Assembly (NCBI GenBank): GCA_023375785.1
Contig: SZWC01001212.1
Location: forward strand, 171,753 to 235,752
Reading direction: 5' to 3'
Source of the DNA: Penium margaritaceum
Lineage: Eukaryota > Streptophyta > Zygnematophyceae > Desmidiales > Peniaceae
Length of the DNA stretch: 64,000 nucleotides
A program made the translations under genes and the position numbers. Within the stretch, counting starts at the first letter, position 1. Each line of letters begins with the position of its first letter. Under the pieces are notes generated by a model, which worked only from the letters and a program-made list of their open reading frames with translations, did not search any database and was not told where the DNA came from. This document shows positions 10,952-22,700 of the stretch, piece after piece.

Positions 10952-11323
10952 TTCTGTGTCAGTCTTGGTGACCTATGGACTTGACGTCACTCACATGTAG
11001 GTACTCTATGGTGATTGACAAATACCTTGACGGTCCTATCTTCATCCTGCAAATTCTCATGTGCCAAGAAGAATTTTCTCGGTGACCAGCTCCCGGAAGC
11101 CATATTCTTAGTGACATTCCTTCCAATGTTTACTAACTCAAATTTGTTGGGCATGTGTTCGTGCTTCCTCCACTTCTCTCGTTTTGTCATTTGAACACCC
11201 AAGTAACCCCTACCATTGCTAGGATCAAGCCCGTTGCTGTTTGGGAGTTTTTCGGTATTTTATTTCGTTTCTTCCCAGAACCCAGTGGATGTGCTATGCG
11301 GACCCTTGCTGGTCCGAGGGGTG
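10952..11323 (+). repeat. 372-bp LTR-like block, partner of 1521-1910
   Basis: This block starts directly after the alpha-1 polypurine tract and is similar along its length to the start of the candidate 5' LTR at 1521-1910. It ends where the TGTTGGAGTC start of the alpha-2 LTR begins. Position and similarity suggest it is the first part of the alpha-1 3' LTR. An alternative is an insertion between polypurine tract and LTR, since GAGGGGT occurs on both sides. Confidence 0.5.
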
Positions 11324-11928
11324 TGTTGGAGTCTCGTTAGCCACTCACATCTTTATTCCCTCTTGTCTCACTATTCATGGTACACACACATGTACAGATT
11401 GAGTGACCATGGCCTCACTTGAGGAGACGTCACCCGAGCGCGCCTTGGCTGCTGGTTCTAGCCTCATCAAGCAGTCGATGAGCTACCTTGGAGTGCCTCT
11501 GGCACAAGAATGGTCTACATTTTTCTATCTTACATTAATGTGGTAGATGCTAGGGCTCGTAAATTCTGACTGCCAATCCCTGCATCATGGTGGCTTGCTT
11601 CTGGGTGTTTTGGGGGAGCTGAATGATTATCCCCAATGCTCATCCTTAGGAGGCCATCGTGTCAGTCTCTGGCTGTGCATTGGTGAGATGCCACCCTTAG
11701 TTAATTCCTAGAGGTCGCGCTCGACCCCCTGGTGGTAGTGTATGCTTTCTCAAGCATCTGCTCCGTGTGCACTCACCGGCCCATCAGCCGCTCTCTAACC
11801 CCGGTCTTTTTTCTCTCTTATAACGTGGCTTTGCAAGTCAAGTGTTTACCAAGTCCATCACGTGTGACGCGTTCTAGCTCGCATTCGCATGTGCACAGTA
11901 GCTTGCAAGCAACACAATCTAGTAACTA
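11324..11928 (+). repeat. 5' LTR of alpha-2
   Basis: It begins TGTTGGAGTCTCG and shares its first 168 bp with 27569-27736, where the same start follows a polypurine tract. It also resembles the alpha-4 LTR (CACACATGTACAGATT, GAGTGCCTCTGGCAC, GGTCGCGCTCGACCCCC). It ends just before a primer-binding site. It may be shared with alpha-1 as that element's 3' LTR. Confidence 0.75.
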
Positions 11929-11929
11929 G

Positions 11930-11940
11930 TGGTATCAGAG
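11930..11940 (+). other. Primer-binding site of alpha-2
   Basis: TGGTATCAGAG directly follows the LTR and matches the initiator tRNA-Met type site used by alpha-1, C and E. The region from 11941 to 12272 is an untranslated leader with no recognised feature. Confidence 0.8.
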
Positions 11941-12272
11941 TATTGAGAGACCCCTCTCACCCCTTTTTGGATTCGCGGCTTGTGGGAGTTGTCCCACCAT
12001 CTATCCACACAGTGTGACCTCTTGTGCCGCACGGTGCAGGAGGCTGTAGTGCCTCCTACCTCCGCGGTGTTTCTGCACCAACACTCAGTGTGAGCAGCGG
12101 TGTCTACCGCTGACGTCCGCCCGCACAACCGACATCGTTTGGCAGCCACACGTAGCGTGCCGGTGAGCATCCCGTATCTGCACTTGCATTCCTTCACAGC
12201 CTCTCTCTCTCTAGCTCCGCCCACAGCAAGCGCCCATTCGACTGGTGCCGGCTGACACCTGCTCCAGCATCT

Positions 12273-13173
12273 ATGGCTGCATCTGCAGCCAGCCCTTCTG
12301 CCACGCTGGACTCACCGCTGCTGGGCGGTCTCCCTTATGACGAGCTTGACTCATCTTGCACAGCAGCCTGCCACTCTGAGCATGCTGGGTACGAGGATTG
12401 GCGGGCTCTTGTCGAGCTCCCGCACACCGACAACGACAATAAGTCACTGTGGTTTCGCATGCTGGATTTTTCTTACATATATGACCAATTGCCTCACCCG
12501 TTAAACTGTGTATCAAGAAGTGTATTGGGAAGTGAACAAAAAAGTGAACATGCACTCTTTGCAGAAACTAATAAATATCACATACCGCCCATGAAATTTC
12601 TTCCTACATACAAGGAATGTACATCTGGGATTTCCCGGCATGCATTGATGTGGATGTTCCCTGAAAAATGTTAGCATGGAGAAATACAATTTTTGATACA
12701 CTGATCATCAAGTGTATGAATTTGGGGTGATTAACCATAACTCTTTTCTTACTGGCATGGTGACCTCGCTGACGCAGCCGAGGCGGCGTATCGTGAAATC
12801 AACCGCCAGGTGTATACTGCTGACGACCTCCCACATTCTCCACCTTGTCCATTAGGTATGCAACCGCCCGGGGGATCCTCTACACCAGCATCTGCGCCTG
12901 ATTCCAACCCCACACTTGGGCCTACTGCAACTGACACCGCCGAGCCATCCGTGGCACGTGAGAAACCTGGTGTTGTTCCTGTCCTGCCTATCCACACCGA
13001 TCCCATTAGCTTGGCCGGGGCTGTCCTGGACGCTGCAGCTGGTGCGACCTCGACATTCAGCCACGTTGCGTGCCAGCAAGGCGCCAACACAAAATGCGGT
13101 GGGCAGAGCGGCTGAGGCATACGCATACGCGGTAGCTTCACTTACCTTACTTGCTGCTGCAACCGCCACCATT
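12273..13173 (+). pseudogene. gag fragment of alpha-2
   Basis: Translation reads TLDSPLLGGLPYDELDS, then after a small inserted transposon EINRQVYTADDLP, IHTDPISLAGAVLDAAAGA and AYAYAVASLTLLAAATATI. The alpha-4 gag reads ATLDSPPFDGPSDKELDSP, EEINRQVYTADDLPPLP and SIGLAVAILDAAAGAA, so homology is clear. It lies about 340 nt after the PBS. The alanine-rich part stops at the left edge of element beta and continues at 24667. Broken fossil. Confidence 0.8.
12477..12743. mobile_element. 267-bp MITE-like TIR element in alpha-2 gag
   Basis: It is flanked by a perfect 9-bp repeat TTTTCTTAC (12468-12476 and 12744-12752). The right end, reverse-complemented, reads GAGTTATGGTTAATCACCCC then AAATTCATACACTT, nearly identical to the TIR of the 7145-10254 transposon. 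The left end (TATGACCAATTGCCTCACCC) is a weaker match. An internal AAGTGTATTGGGAAGTG also resembles the larger element. It interrupts the gag reading between LWFRMLDFSY and the EINRQVYTADDLP part. It is too short to encode anything and is a non-autonomous relative of the same family. Confidence 0.75.
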
Positions 13174-13379
13174 TCTGAATGGTATGCACCTTGTCCACTG
13201 GCCAGCTGGTTGCACGGAAAGACAAGGAATGCACTGCTCTATGGAGTATGTCCCCTTGGTCGGTTCTGAGATAGTCCACAAATGCACTGCTCATAATGGC
13301 TATATCCCCTGGAGATCATCATAGGAAACACAACCTTGTGGCCTAGTTGGGACAGGCACCGGAGCTTATGGGTCGCGGG
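13174..13379 (+). repeat. Beta 5' LTR, left portion
   Basis: About 206 bp matching the first part of the 3' LTR at 24015 (TGAATGGTAT.CACCTTGTCC, GAAAGACAAGG, GGAGATCATCAT, CCTAGTTGGGACAGGC). It ends at GGGTCGCGGG, the insertion point of element C. The remainder of this LTR continues at 18858. Confidence 0.8.
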
Positions 13380-14027
13380 TGATGAAAACTGGGGCAGCCC
13401 TCATGGAGGTGATCAGGCTCACCAAAAGCCGCCTAGGCAGGACCAACTGTTTGTGAGAGGGAGTTGCAGGTTGCACAGGTAGAAAATACGGAAGCAAATG
13501 TAGGTTTTTAAGGAATGAAAATTTCTGAATGGAATCTTGATTGAGAAATTACATGATCACAGCTTTCTAATAAGCCCTTATATACCTCATTTGGCCAAGG
13601 GAGCACTGAGATCCACTCTGTCAAAGTTGACCCTCTAGCACACTTCTAGCCTAGTGGGATGAGCGGATGTCACATTGTCATGCATGAGAATTATGTCTCC
13701 CACGAGCTGCACGGCCAATAATTATGGACTGGTCTTTCCTTGAAGTCTCCTGAAGGCTCTCCAGCCGTCTTTTCTCCTTGAAAGACGCTCTCAGCCGTCC
13801 TCGCCAATAATTCTGCCACCTTTTGAGCTTAAAGTGCTCAGGTCGTCACTTGAACCCGACCCATGATCTCCAAACTTTGGAAATCTATATCTCACTCAAA
13901 CGGACTCGGAATTGAGTTCCGTAAAGTGCGTTGGAACCTGTAAAACATCCTCTATGAATCTGTGATGCCAGATGATTTGTATCGAGCAACCTATTTTTGT
14001 CACTTTCTGGCACCCTCATATCCATCA
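13380..14027 (-). repeat. 3' LTR of element C
   Basis: A 648-bp LTR matching 18209-18852, sharing blocks such as CATTTGGCCAAGGGAGCACT, CATGCATGAGAATTATGTCT and CCCATGATCTCCAAACTTTG. In element orientation it follows a purine-rich tract at 14028-14050 that serves as polypurine tract. Confidence 0.9.
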
Positions 14028-17000
14028 TTCTCCCACTTTGCGACAACAAAAAAATTCACACAATTCCACACTGTCCCCTCAGCTGCTGATAGCGGTGCGC
14101 TGCCAGCGACTTGGTCAGCAAGTCTGCCAGCATCATGCTAGAAGGGTAGAACTTGATCTGCACCACCTGCTTTGCCACGCGCTCGCGGATGAAGTGGTAC
14201 CACAGGTTGATGTGCTTGGTACGAGCGTGGAACTCGGCGTTCTTCGTCAGAGCAATAGCGCTCATATTGTCACAGTAGATAGTGGTGGTGGCTGTGTTCT
14301 GCTGTCCAAGGCTTTCTAGCAGCTCACGCAGCCACACGGCTTCCTTCGCTGCTTCACTCAGGGCGATGTACTCTGCTTCGGTGGAGGAGAGGGCGACACA
14401 CTCTTGTTTCTTGCTCCTCCAGCTGATTGCACCTCCCTCGAGCACAAAGACGAACCCACTAGTCGACCTCCTTGTGTCCAGGTCACCTCCCCAATCTGCG
14501 TCACTGTAGCCAATGAGGATGGAGCTATTGTTGCTGTTGAAGGTGAGGCAAAGGCTGCTGTTTCTGTCGAGGTAGCACCACACCCCCTTAACCAACTCAC
14601 AATGCGGCACGCCCGGATTGGTGCAAAACTTGCTCAGCACTCCCCGTGCTTGGCTGATGACAAGGTGCGTGCTAACTGCTGCATACTTTAGGCTCCCAAC
14701 TGCTGCATTGTATGGCACTGCTTCCATGCGACTGCTCTCTTGCATGATGTGGGGAGTCTGCGCCATGCTCAGCTTCGCACCCACTTCCAGTGGTGTAGCA
14801 GCTTTGCACGCTCCTGCCATGTTGAAGCGCTTGACGACATCGCTCACGTATGTGCTCTACAACAACTCCAAATTCTGCTGCTGCCGGTCGCGCTTGATCT
14901 GAAGGCCAAGGTAGGAACTGAGCTCTCCAATGTCTTTCATGTCGAACCTGGGAGCAAGGGACTGCTTCACATCGTGCAAAAGAGACTTGGAGTCGGATGG
15001 AATGAGCAGATCATCAACATGACCTGGTTTGCCTCTTGTGTGCGCCCATAGACAGCATGGTCAACTTCACTGCGCACAAAGCCAAGGCCAGCCAGCTGCT
15101 CATCCATCTTGTGGTACCATGCTCATGGTGCTTGCTTCAGGCCATAGAGAGCCTTCACAAGCTTGCACACCAAGTCCTCCTTTCCCTCCACCACATACCC
15201 CTCCGGCTGCTCCATGTACACATCCTCCTCGAGGTCACCATTCAGAAATGTACACGTCACATCCATTTGGTGCACCTCCTAGTCCATAGCAGCAGCAAGA
15301 GCGAGTATCGTTCGGATGGATGGGAACCTTGCGATAGGTGTCAATGTCTCATTGTAATCCACACCCTCAGTCTGCGCATACCCCTTTGCAACCAGCCATG
15401 CTTTGTACCTGAGTACCTTACCATCCGCAGCACCCTTGCGCCTGAAGATCCACTGGCACCCAATCACCCCGCTGCCCCGTGGAGCTTCCTCGAGGGTCCA
15501 TGTGCCATTTTTCATGAGCGCCCCATACTCCTCGTTTGCTGCGACACGCCAATCTGCCGCCTCGGCACTGCGCATGGCTTCAGTGAATGTGGCTGGGTCA
15601 TCGGTGATGGTGAGGAAGAGGAGCTCAAGGTCAGAGGACTCCGTTGGTGGTGGAACGGTGTACAGGTTCAGCCGTTCCCCTTGTTGTGTCTGCTTCTTTG
15701 CGAACCTCACGGACCGCCGTAGCTGCTCCCCACTTTCCTTTGCACATTTGATGAGGCGTGTAGACCTTTGTGACAGCTGCTGTGTGTTGCTTTGCTGCTC
15801 CTCCTCATCAGATTCGGCTGTTGGCTCCTTCTCCTTCTCAGCTCCCTTCACCTCCTTGTCATTGTCGCTATCACTGAAACCTTCTGGTACTGCCCTCGTC
15901 TACTACCAGTTCTCCTCCCACTTCAGGTACAAGTGTGGGAGCAAGTGGAACTGCTGACACAGGGCTCCAAGTCCAGCCCTTCATGTCCTCTTGAAAGACC
16001 ACGTCACAACTGCAGATGATCTTGCAAGCAGCAAGGTTTTAGAGGCAGTATTCCATGGTGTCATAGCCGAGGAAGGCAGCCTTCACCAACTTTGCATCCA
16101 GCTTGTTGCGGTTGCTGGCAGGCACGTGCACAAATACACCACACCTGAAGACTTTTAGGTACGTCATTATTGGCTTGCGTCCCATCTACGCCTCCTCCGG
16201 TGTCATTAGTGGCACGGCGCGCGTGGGAATCTGGTTTTTCAGGTGCACGGCATTGTTGACCACTTCTGCCCAAAAGGTTGGCGGGAGCTCCGTATCTTGG
16301 AGCATGTTGCGAACACGCTCCATGAGAGTGTGGTTTGCGCGTTCAGCCACGCAGTTCAGCTGCGGTGTTCCAGGCGGGGTGACCTCGTGCTGGATACCAC
16401 GACGCTTGAGGAGGTTACGGAAATCATTGGAGAGGTACTCTCCTCGACTGTCGATGCAAAGCACCTTCAACTGCCTGTGACTCTCATTCTGTGCAGCAGC
16501 AATCCACACCTTAACAGCATCAAAGCACTCATCCTTTCCAGCCAGTAAGGACACCCTCGACTTGTCATCAATGAATGTGACAAAGTACAACTTACCAGAC
16601 AAGGATTGCGATGGCATGCGACCACACAAATCAGAGTGTACGAGTGAGAGAAGCTCAGCCACCCCCTTCCCTTCCCCCGTAAAAGGAGAGCGGGCTTGCT
16701 TCCCTCCAATGCAGCTCTAACAAGCCGATGTTCTTGGCTGCTTCACCTCCTTGAGCTCCAGGTCGCGGACCATATGCTGCATGGAGATGATGGCACCAAA
16801 GCCAAGGTGACCAAGCCGGCGGTGCCACAGAATGATGTTGTGGTTTCCCTCTCTTGCCGCCAACGCTGAGTCGGCTTCCTTCGCCGACGCCACGAAGAGG
16901 CGGTAAAGTCCATCCTCCTTGTCCGCTTTTTCAAGCACACGGCCAGTACGGGCAGAGATGGTGCAGCCACCAATCTCAAAGCGAACCTGCATGCCTTCGG

Positions 17001-18120
17001 AAGTGAGAGATGAGATAGAGAGGAGGTTAGCTGCTAGCCCCGGAACATGGAGCACCCCCTTCACACGATGTTCCACATGCTTGCCCTCAACGGAAGCACA
17101 AAACACAAACTCACCCTCCCTAACCGTCATTTGCATCCCCCATGTACACCCGACGAGGATCAATGATGGTGTAGACGACGAGCCACTCTCGACGAAATGT
17201 CATGTGCCGCGTTGCTCCCGAGTCCATGATCCAGAACAAGGCGGTGTTATCAGAGACGTGCAGGACCCGGATGGTGGTCATGAATCCACTCTCCCAATCT
17301 GCTACATTCGCGGAAGCGTCGGACTGTTTTCTCGCTCCAACTCCAGCCGCAAGGTCCCCCTTCTTCTTCCAGCATTCACGCACCCAATGGTCAGGCTTCT
17401 TACACTATTGGCAGTTCCCCTTCTTCTTCCCTCCTCCGCCGTTGCTCCTGGTTGGTGCAGCACTACCCCCATGACCAAAGTTGGTGATGAGAGCGACGTC
17501 CAGTCCGCTTCCGCCCTCCTCTCCCTTGCACCGCTCCTCCTCAAACAATAGGCTCTCCTCCACATCGTTGAGGAAGAGCTTGTCACCATGCTGGTCCAGG
17601 GAAACAATGAGAGGAGTGTAGGTTCTAGGATGGCCAGAGAGGATGGTTAGCATGAGCACACGCTCCTTAATAGGGTCCTCAATTACAGAAATCTTGTCAG
17701 AGAAAGACTTCACCATGTTGATCTAGTCAGTCATGGATCTGGACTCATCAATCTTCATAGTTTGAAAGCGACGACGCAGCTGCATGTTCATGAAGATTGA
17801 ATTGGATGCATAAGTAGAATCAAGATTTTTCTAAACCTCCTTTGGCGTGAGGATGCCATGGACGAGGAGTTGTTGCCGTTCGGCGAGGTAGAGGTAGATG
17901 GTGGCAAGTGCGCGGTCACACTTCTCGCGGTGGGTACGGGCCTCACCAGGAGATAGAGAGAGGACTGAGCTGGTTCCACCTCACTCACATGGCTCCAGGG
18001 TCCCTTCTGCATCAGCACCATCTTCATGTTGTTTCTCCAGTTGAAAAAATCCTTGCCTTTAAACTTGGCGATGTTGATGCCGGCCACCACCGAAGCGGAT
18101 GTCGCCATGGTAGTTCAACG
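14028..18120 (-). pseudogene. gag-pol remnant of element C
   Basis: Minus strand, from right to left. The gag start at 18108 has FKGKDFFNWRNNMKMVL, typical of the copia gag N-terminus. A CCHC-type region lies near 17350-17410 and protease WIMDSGATRHM near 17210-17240. The pre-integrase motif WHRRLGHLGFGAI is near 16810 and the integrase core (FVTFIDDKSRVSLL, CIDSRGEYLS, GTPQLNCVAERANHTLMERV) at 16186-16662. RT spans about 15560 down to 14560 (GVIGCQWIFRRKG, VAKGYAQTEGVDYNETL). RNase H ends near 14056 (SDADWGGDLDTRRSTSGF, CVALSSTEAEYIAL, CDNMSAIALTKN, HARTKHI). Gene order and motifs are canonical copia. Broken fossil. Confidence 0.85.
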
Positions 18121-18195
18121 TTCAGCCCCCAAACGACTCTCTCACACAACAGGGTACAAGGAATGCCTCAAGGATGAAAAAAAAGCTTTGTTATA

Positions 18196-18207
18196 GCTCT
18201 GATACCA
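18196..18207 (-). other. Primer-binding site of element C
   Basis: On the minus strand TGGTATCAGAGC, complementary to the 3' end of initiator tRNA-Met. It lies one base inside the 5' LTR edge at 18209 and confirms the element's orientation. Confidence 0.9.
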
Positions 18208-18208
18208 T

Positions 18209-18852
18209 TGATGGAATCTGGGACAGCCCTCAGGGAGGTGATGAGTCTCACCAAGAGCCACCTAGGCAGGACCAACTGAGAGGGAGTTGTAGGTTGCACA
18301 GACGGAAATTACGGAAGCACATGTAGGTTTGCATGGAATGAAAATGTCTAAATGGACATTCAAGTGGAGAGAAAAAGATGATCACAACTTTCTAACAAGC
18401 CCTTACATGACTCATTTGGCCAAGGGAGCACTGAGATCCCCTCCGTCAAAGTTGATCCTCCAGCACACTCATAGCCTAGCAGGATGAGCGGCAGTCACAC
18501 TGTCATGCATGAGAATTATGTCTCCCACGACCTGCACGGCCAGTAACCATGGACCGGTCCTTCCTTGAAGTTTCCTAAAGACCCTCCAGCCGTATTTTCT
18601 CCTTGAAGGCCGCTCTCAGCCGTCCTGGCCAATAATTCTGCCACCTTTTGAGCTCAAAGTGCTCAAGTCGTCACTTGAACCCGACCCATGATCTCCAAAC
18701 TTTGGAAATCCATATCTCACTCAAACGGACTCCGAATGAAGTTTCGTAAAGTGCGTTAGAACCTTTCAAACATCCTCTAGATAATTATCATTTCAGATGA
18801 GTTTTATCAAGCAACCTATTTTTGTCACTTTCTTGCACCCTCATATCCATCA
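18209..18852 (-). repeat. 5' LTR of element C
   Basis: A 644-bp LTR, partner of 13380-14027. It is bounded by TGATGG and CCATCA, with the primer-binding site on its inner side and the beta LTR resuming on its outer side. Confidence 0.9.
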
Positions 18853-18857
18853 ACGGG

Positions 18858-19295
18858 CTCAAATCCCGCGACTATCGCATTTTTCTGTGTGGCCGAGAGT
18901 GGGACAGGAAGATTCTAGGAAATTTATTAGATCCTTCCATGAGGATGACACTTGGCGGTCTTAGGACACGCAAAGTAGGACTGTAGGCTGAGGTTGGCTC
19001 CTGTGGAGCCACTGTAAGCAGAAGCATTAGCAAAGCTATGCAGGTACAAAAGCATGTACCCTGCATGCATCCATTTACAGTTCTTGCCTTTGAGACTCCT
19101 TACAGAGTGTCCAACCAAGGGGTGACACTAAATACCTTCATGCGGACTTTGTGAGGTTGCAAACTGAACGAACCTAAAGTGTGGATCCCTCGTTCGAGGG
19201 TGATGGGCTATATTCGTTGCAATACCAAGAGCCGTTGGCAGCCTCCCATGTCGGGACCCGTTTTCTAGACCGTTGCTACCTAGTGCATTGACAAA
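18858..19295 (+). repeat. Beta 5' LTR, right portion
   Basis: It continues the beta LTR after element C: CTCAAATCCCGCGAC, GCATGTACCCTGCATGCATC, TTTGAGACTC and AATACCAAGAGCCGTTGGCAG match 24230-24666. It ends CATTGACAA before the primer site. Summed with the left portion the LTR is about 644 bp, close to the 652 bp of the 3' LTR. Confidence 0.8.
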
Positions 19296-19309
19296 GGGCT
19301 ATGAGCCCA
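19296..19309 (+). other. Half-tRNA type primer-binding site of beta
   Basis: GGGCTATGAGCCCA directly follows the LTR. It matches, with two differences, GGGTTATGGGCCCA, the complement of the initiator tRNA-Met anticodon arm. The identical position in element D has the exact match. This is the mode known for Drosophila copia and yeast Ty5, where a tRNA half-molecule primes. Confidence 0.6.
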
Positions 19310-19633
19310 TACTTCTGTTTTGAAGGCACGATTCTAAGACCAACTCGTGCATGGTCTTGTAGGGCACACAGGTACAAGAGGGACACAAACATCGGATGGC
19401 TCCATCGGCTTCTTCAGGTCGGGTACAAGCACGTGGGAGAATAGGGGACGAAAAATAGCTCTGTCCGTGTTGGACAAGACCCTCGAGACCCAACGGGATA
19501 AAGCTCTATCCCTTGAGAAAGTGGTACGACCCTGAGCCTGTCTTTCTCATGACGCCACCATTGCATTAGGCGATCATCGGCAGGAGGGGTATGCAACGGA
19601 AACAACTTCACCTTTTACAACGGTCGCAGTCAG

Positions 19634-19678
19634 CAGCCTCATCAGCCTCATCAGCCTCATCAGCCTCATCAGCCTCAA
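19634..19678 (+). repeat. 9-bp tandem repeat (CAGCCTCAT)5
   Basis: Five consecutive copies of CAGCCTCAT, the last ending in CAA. The period of nine is in phase with codons and would give a Ser/Ala-rich run ahead of the beta gag. It sits in the leader or early gag of beta. Confidence 0.85.
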
Positions 19679-19799
19679 CAAAGCAGAGTACCAGTGAAGT
19701 AAAGACGACGAGCAACCGCCAAAAATGGCAGATCCGACTAAAGCCCGCCTTGAAACGGGTACGTAAAAATTCACAGGGACAGGTTTTCCCTTGTGGAAA

Positions 19800-22700
19800 T
19801 GACAGTTTGAGATTGTCATGAATGTGCGTGGCTACCTCGTCATGCTAAAAGGGATCGAGACAGCACATGCTGATGTGACATTGACTACGCATGTGGCTGA
19901 ACTTAGAGCGTGGACAATGAAGAAAAGCATGGCTCTCTCCATACTTGTAACATCAATGAACAAGAATTAACACTCCCACATCACAGGATGCATGTCGGTT
20001 GCCAAGGCCTATGCAAAACTCTCTCGCGTGCATCAATCAAACTCCTTAGCAAACCGACTCTTCATCTTCTAAAAGGTTGAAATCGATGAGGGTGAGTGAA
20101 GGAGAATCGATACCCACATTTCTGCAGTCATTCGATCGCGTGCTGCAAGAGGTCCAACAAATGGAATGGAAACTCAACTCCAGCATGCGTGCCATGATCA
20201 TTCTGATGGCGCTGCTGGAAAACTAGACATCCTTGATCACCGTATTTGGCTGTTGCATGGAGGCAGATCTGATGTATGAGGCTGTCATCGAACACGTCCG
20301 CAACGAGTCCATGCGATGCAGTGGCAGTGAGGCAAATATTTCAGCCTATGCTTCTCGCTTCGGTGGACAAGGTGCAAGGTCTTGCTCCAGTTAGGCATCA
20401 GCGGAAGCGGTGGCGGTGGAGGGAAAGACAATGGTGGTGGGAAGAGTTCCAAGAAGCACGACAACCGTCACAACTGTGGCAAGGCTGGGCACTGGGCTAG
20501 AGACTACCGTAGTCCTAGGAAAGAAGACGAGAACAAATGTGGGAAGGAGAAGAAGGAGCTCACCAACATGATGGCTGAAGGGTTGACCATGAAGGGAGAA
20601 ACGCTCAGGCCCTGGGCATTCGCCCTTGACTCGGGTACCAACCACCACCACTCAAAAGAGAAGGGTGGATTTATCTCCATGGCTGAATCTGACATGTGTA
20701 TCAAGTGTGCAAACGACGGCGTGGTCCAAGCCATGGACGAAGGGGAAAAGTTGATCATGTTCAATGTGAATGGTGCCGAGAAGGAGGTGAATCTTCAAAA
20801 GGTGGTGTACATGTTCTTCTCCGCAGAAAACCTTCTGTCGGTCTCACAAATCACTGACAACAACAAGACAGTGGTGTTTACCAACAAGGAACCCGTGGCC
20901 CTGAAAAATAAGGAAATCAAAATTTTTTACACCAAAGATGACCTCATGCTTCAAGTTCCAAGAGTCGATGGCTTCTTCGTGCTTCAAATCAGGGTCACTA
21001 AGGCATCAGATGAGGGACTAGTATGTACCACCAAGAAAGTAGCACCAAAGCCAAAGGATGCACAGCCGGCGACCGCTGCAACCGCCACATCAACCAAAGA
21101 CAATGGAGCTGAGCTGTGGCACCGGCGATTTGGCCACGTGGCAAACAGCACGCTGCAGAAAATGTAGGAGCAAGAGGTGGTCCACAGAATGGAAGGGTGC
21201 ACCATGAAGTACGGAAAAGGGTGCACATTGTGTGAACCATGCCTCCAAGCAAAGGCAAAGAAGAAGCCATTTGGGAGAAGAGGTAAACGAGCGGAGAATG
21301 TCTTGGACCTGATCCAAGTGACGTGTGCAGACCCTTCCACGCAACATCTAACGGAGGAAGCAAGTACTTCTTGACCTTCATCGACGACCACAACGGCAAC
21401 ATGTGGATCTACTTCCTCAAAACCAAGGGAGAGGTCAAGGAGAAGCCCCTCCAGTTCGTTGCCATGGTGGAGCGGCAAACGTTCAAGAAGGTGAATACAC
21501 TTCGATGTGACAACGGGGGTGAGTACGAGGTATGCAAGCTTTGGCTCAAACATCATGGTATCCGCCATGAGCAAACCACCCCTTACAATGCCCCAAAGCA
21601 ATGGCGTGGCCGAGAGGATGAACCAGACCCTGCTCGGCATGGTGCGAAGCGTGCTCTTCGACGCCAAGCTCCCACATTGCTTTTGGTCTGAAGCAGCAAC
21701 AACGGCCTGCTACCTCTTGAACCTCACACTAGCAACCGCCTTACGGAAGCGTGGAAAGGAGAAGGACAAGCAGCTAAAGAACCCATAGGAAGCATGGTCA
21801 GAAAAGAAACCGAACGCCTCTCATCTGAAGGTGTTCCAGTCAACTACATGGATGAAGATCCATTCGGGAGAAGGTGGAGGCAAGCTTCACACACGTTCCA
21901 AGAAGTACTTCATGCTTGGGTACGACACGTCACACAAAGCCTATCAGTTTGGGATCTGGTAGCAGGCAAGCTCGTGAGGAGCTGGGACGTCGAGTTTGAC
22001 GAGCGCACCCTTGGAAACGGAGAGCTACTAGACCCGATCCTCACCCCCAAGGCAAGAGAGTGGATATTGTTTCTTGATTCCGGAGACCAAGCACCCAACA
22101 ACTGGCTTGCTTTTCCAGTAAGTGGTGGGAATGGGAGAGCAGCTATGCAAGGTGACGCAGCATCTGACATGGACGCAGATAATGAGGCCTCCGGGCTTTT
22201 GAGTCTGACTTGGAGTCTGACGACTCTTTTGATGATGACGACACACCACCACTTGTGTTAGCACCTGCAGAAAATCAGGAAGCCACATCAGCACCCGGGC
22301 GCAGTTTGCAACCAAAGAAAGCAACTTTGTAGTATGAGGACGATTGGACTGGCCTTAACTGGTCATGCATGGCTCAGGGAGAGCCATCCACAATGGCCAA
22401 GGCAATGAATGGCCCGGATGCGGCCAAGTGAAGGGAGGCAATAGACAGCGAGCTCACGTCCATTGCCGAGAACGACACATGGATGCTGGTGGATAGACCC
22501 GATAATGTCCACGTGGTGGGATCCAAGTGGGTCCTCCGAGTGAAGAAGAAGCAAGATGGCAAAATTGAAAAGTTTAAGGCGAGGGTAGTGGAAAAGGGGT
22601 TTTCTTAACGCCCGTTCTCTGAGTATGATGAGACTTTCGCGCCTGTCATGACCTTTGCCTCCATCCGCTCTCTCCTTGCCATTGCATCCCAACCCAAAGA

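Larger units (their letters stand above)
1521..11323 (+). mobile_element. Ty1/copia LTR retrotransposon alpha-1 (fossil, broken)
   Basis: A copia-type fossil with a candidate 5' LTR (about 1521-2067), primer-binding site, gag region, protease, integrase, reverse transcriptase and RNase H parts, ending in a polypurine tract near 10935-10951. The order PR-IN-RT-RH is diagnostic of Ty1/copia. Protein similarity by eye is highest to alpha-4 at 35-43 kb. The central part of pol lies on the opposite strand, and a 3.1 kb TIR transposon sits between RT and RNase H. It is heavily broken, with more than ten breaks. The right limit is uncertain because its 3' LTR sequence runs directly into the LTR of the next element. 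Confidence 0.8.
13380..18852 (-). mobile_element. Ty1/copia element C, nested inside the beta 5' LTR (fossil, broken)
   Basis: A 5.47 kb minus-strand copia fossil with LTRs of 648 and 644 bp, a TGGTATCAGAGC primer site, gag, PR, IN, RT and RNase H. The LTR ends form TGATGG...CCATCA. Flanking GCGGG (13375-13379) and ACGGG (18853-18857) form a target duplication with one mismatch, and removing the element makes the beta LTR colinear with its partner at 24.2 kb. LTR identity is roughly 87 percent by eye, so it is old. About ten breaks. It belongs to a different copia lineage from alpha, beta and D. Confidence 0.9.

Noticed and set aside
15279-15851. Separate plus-strand genes over 13.9-17.6 kb (up to 228 residues)
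   Set aside because: They are antisense shadows of the minus-strand element C pol, whose RT and integrase motifs are unambiguous.
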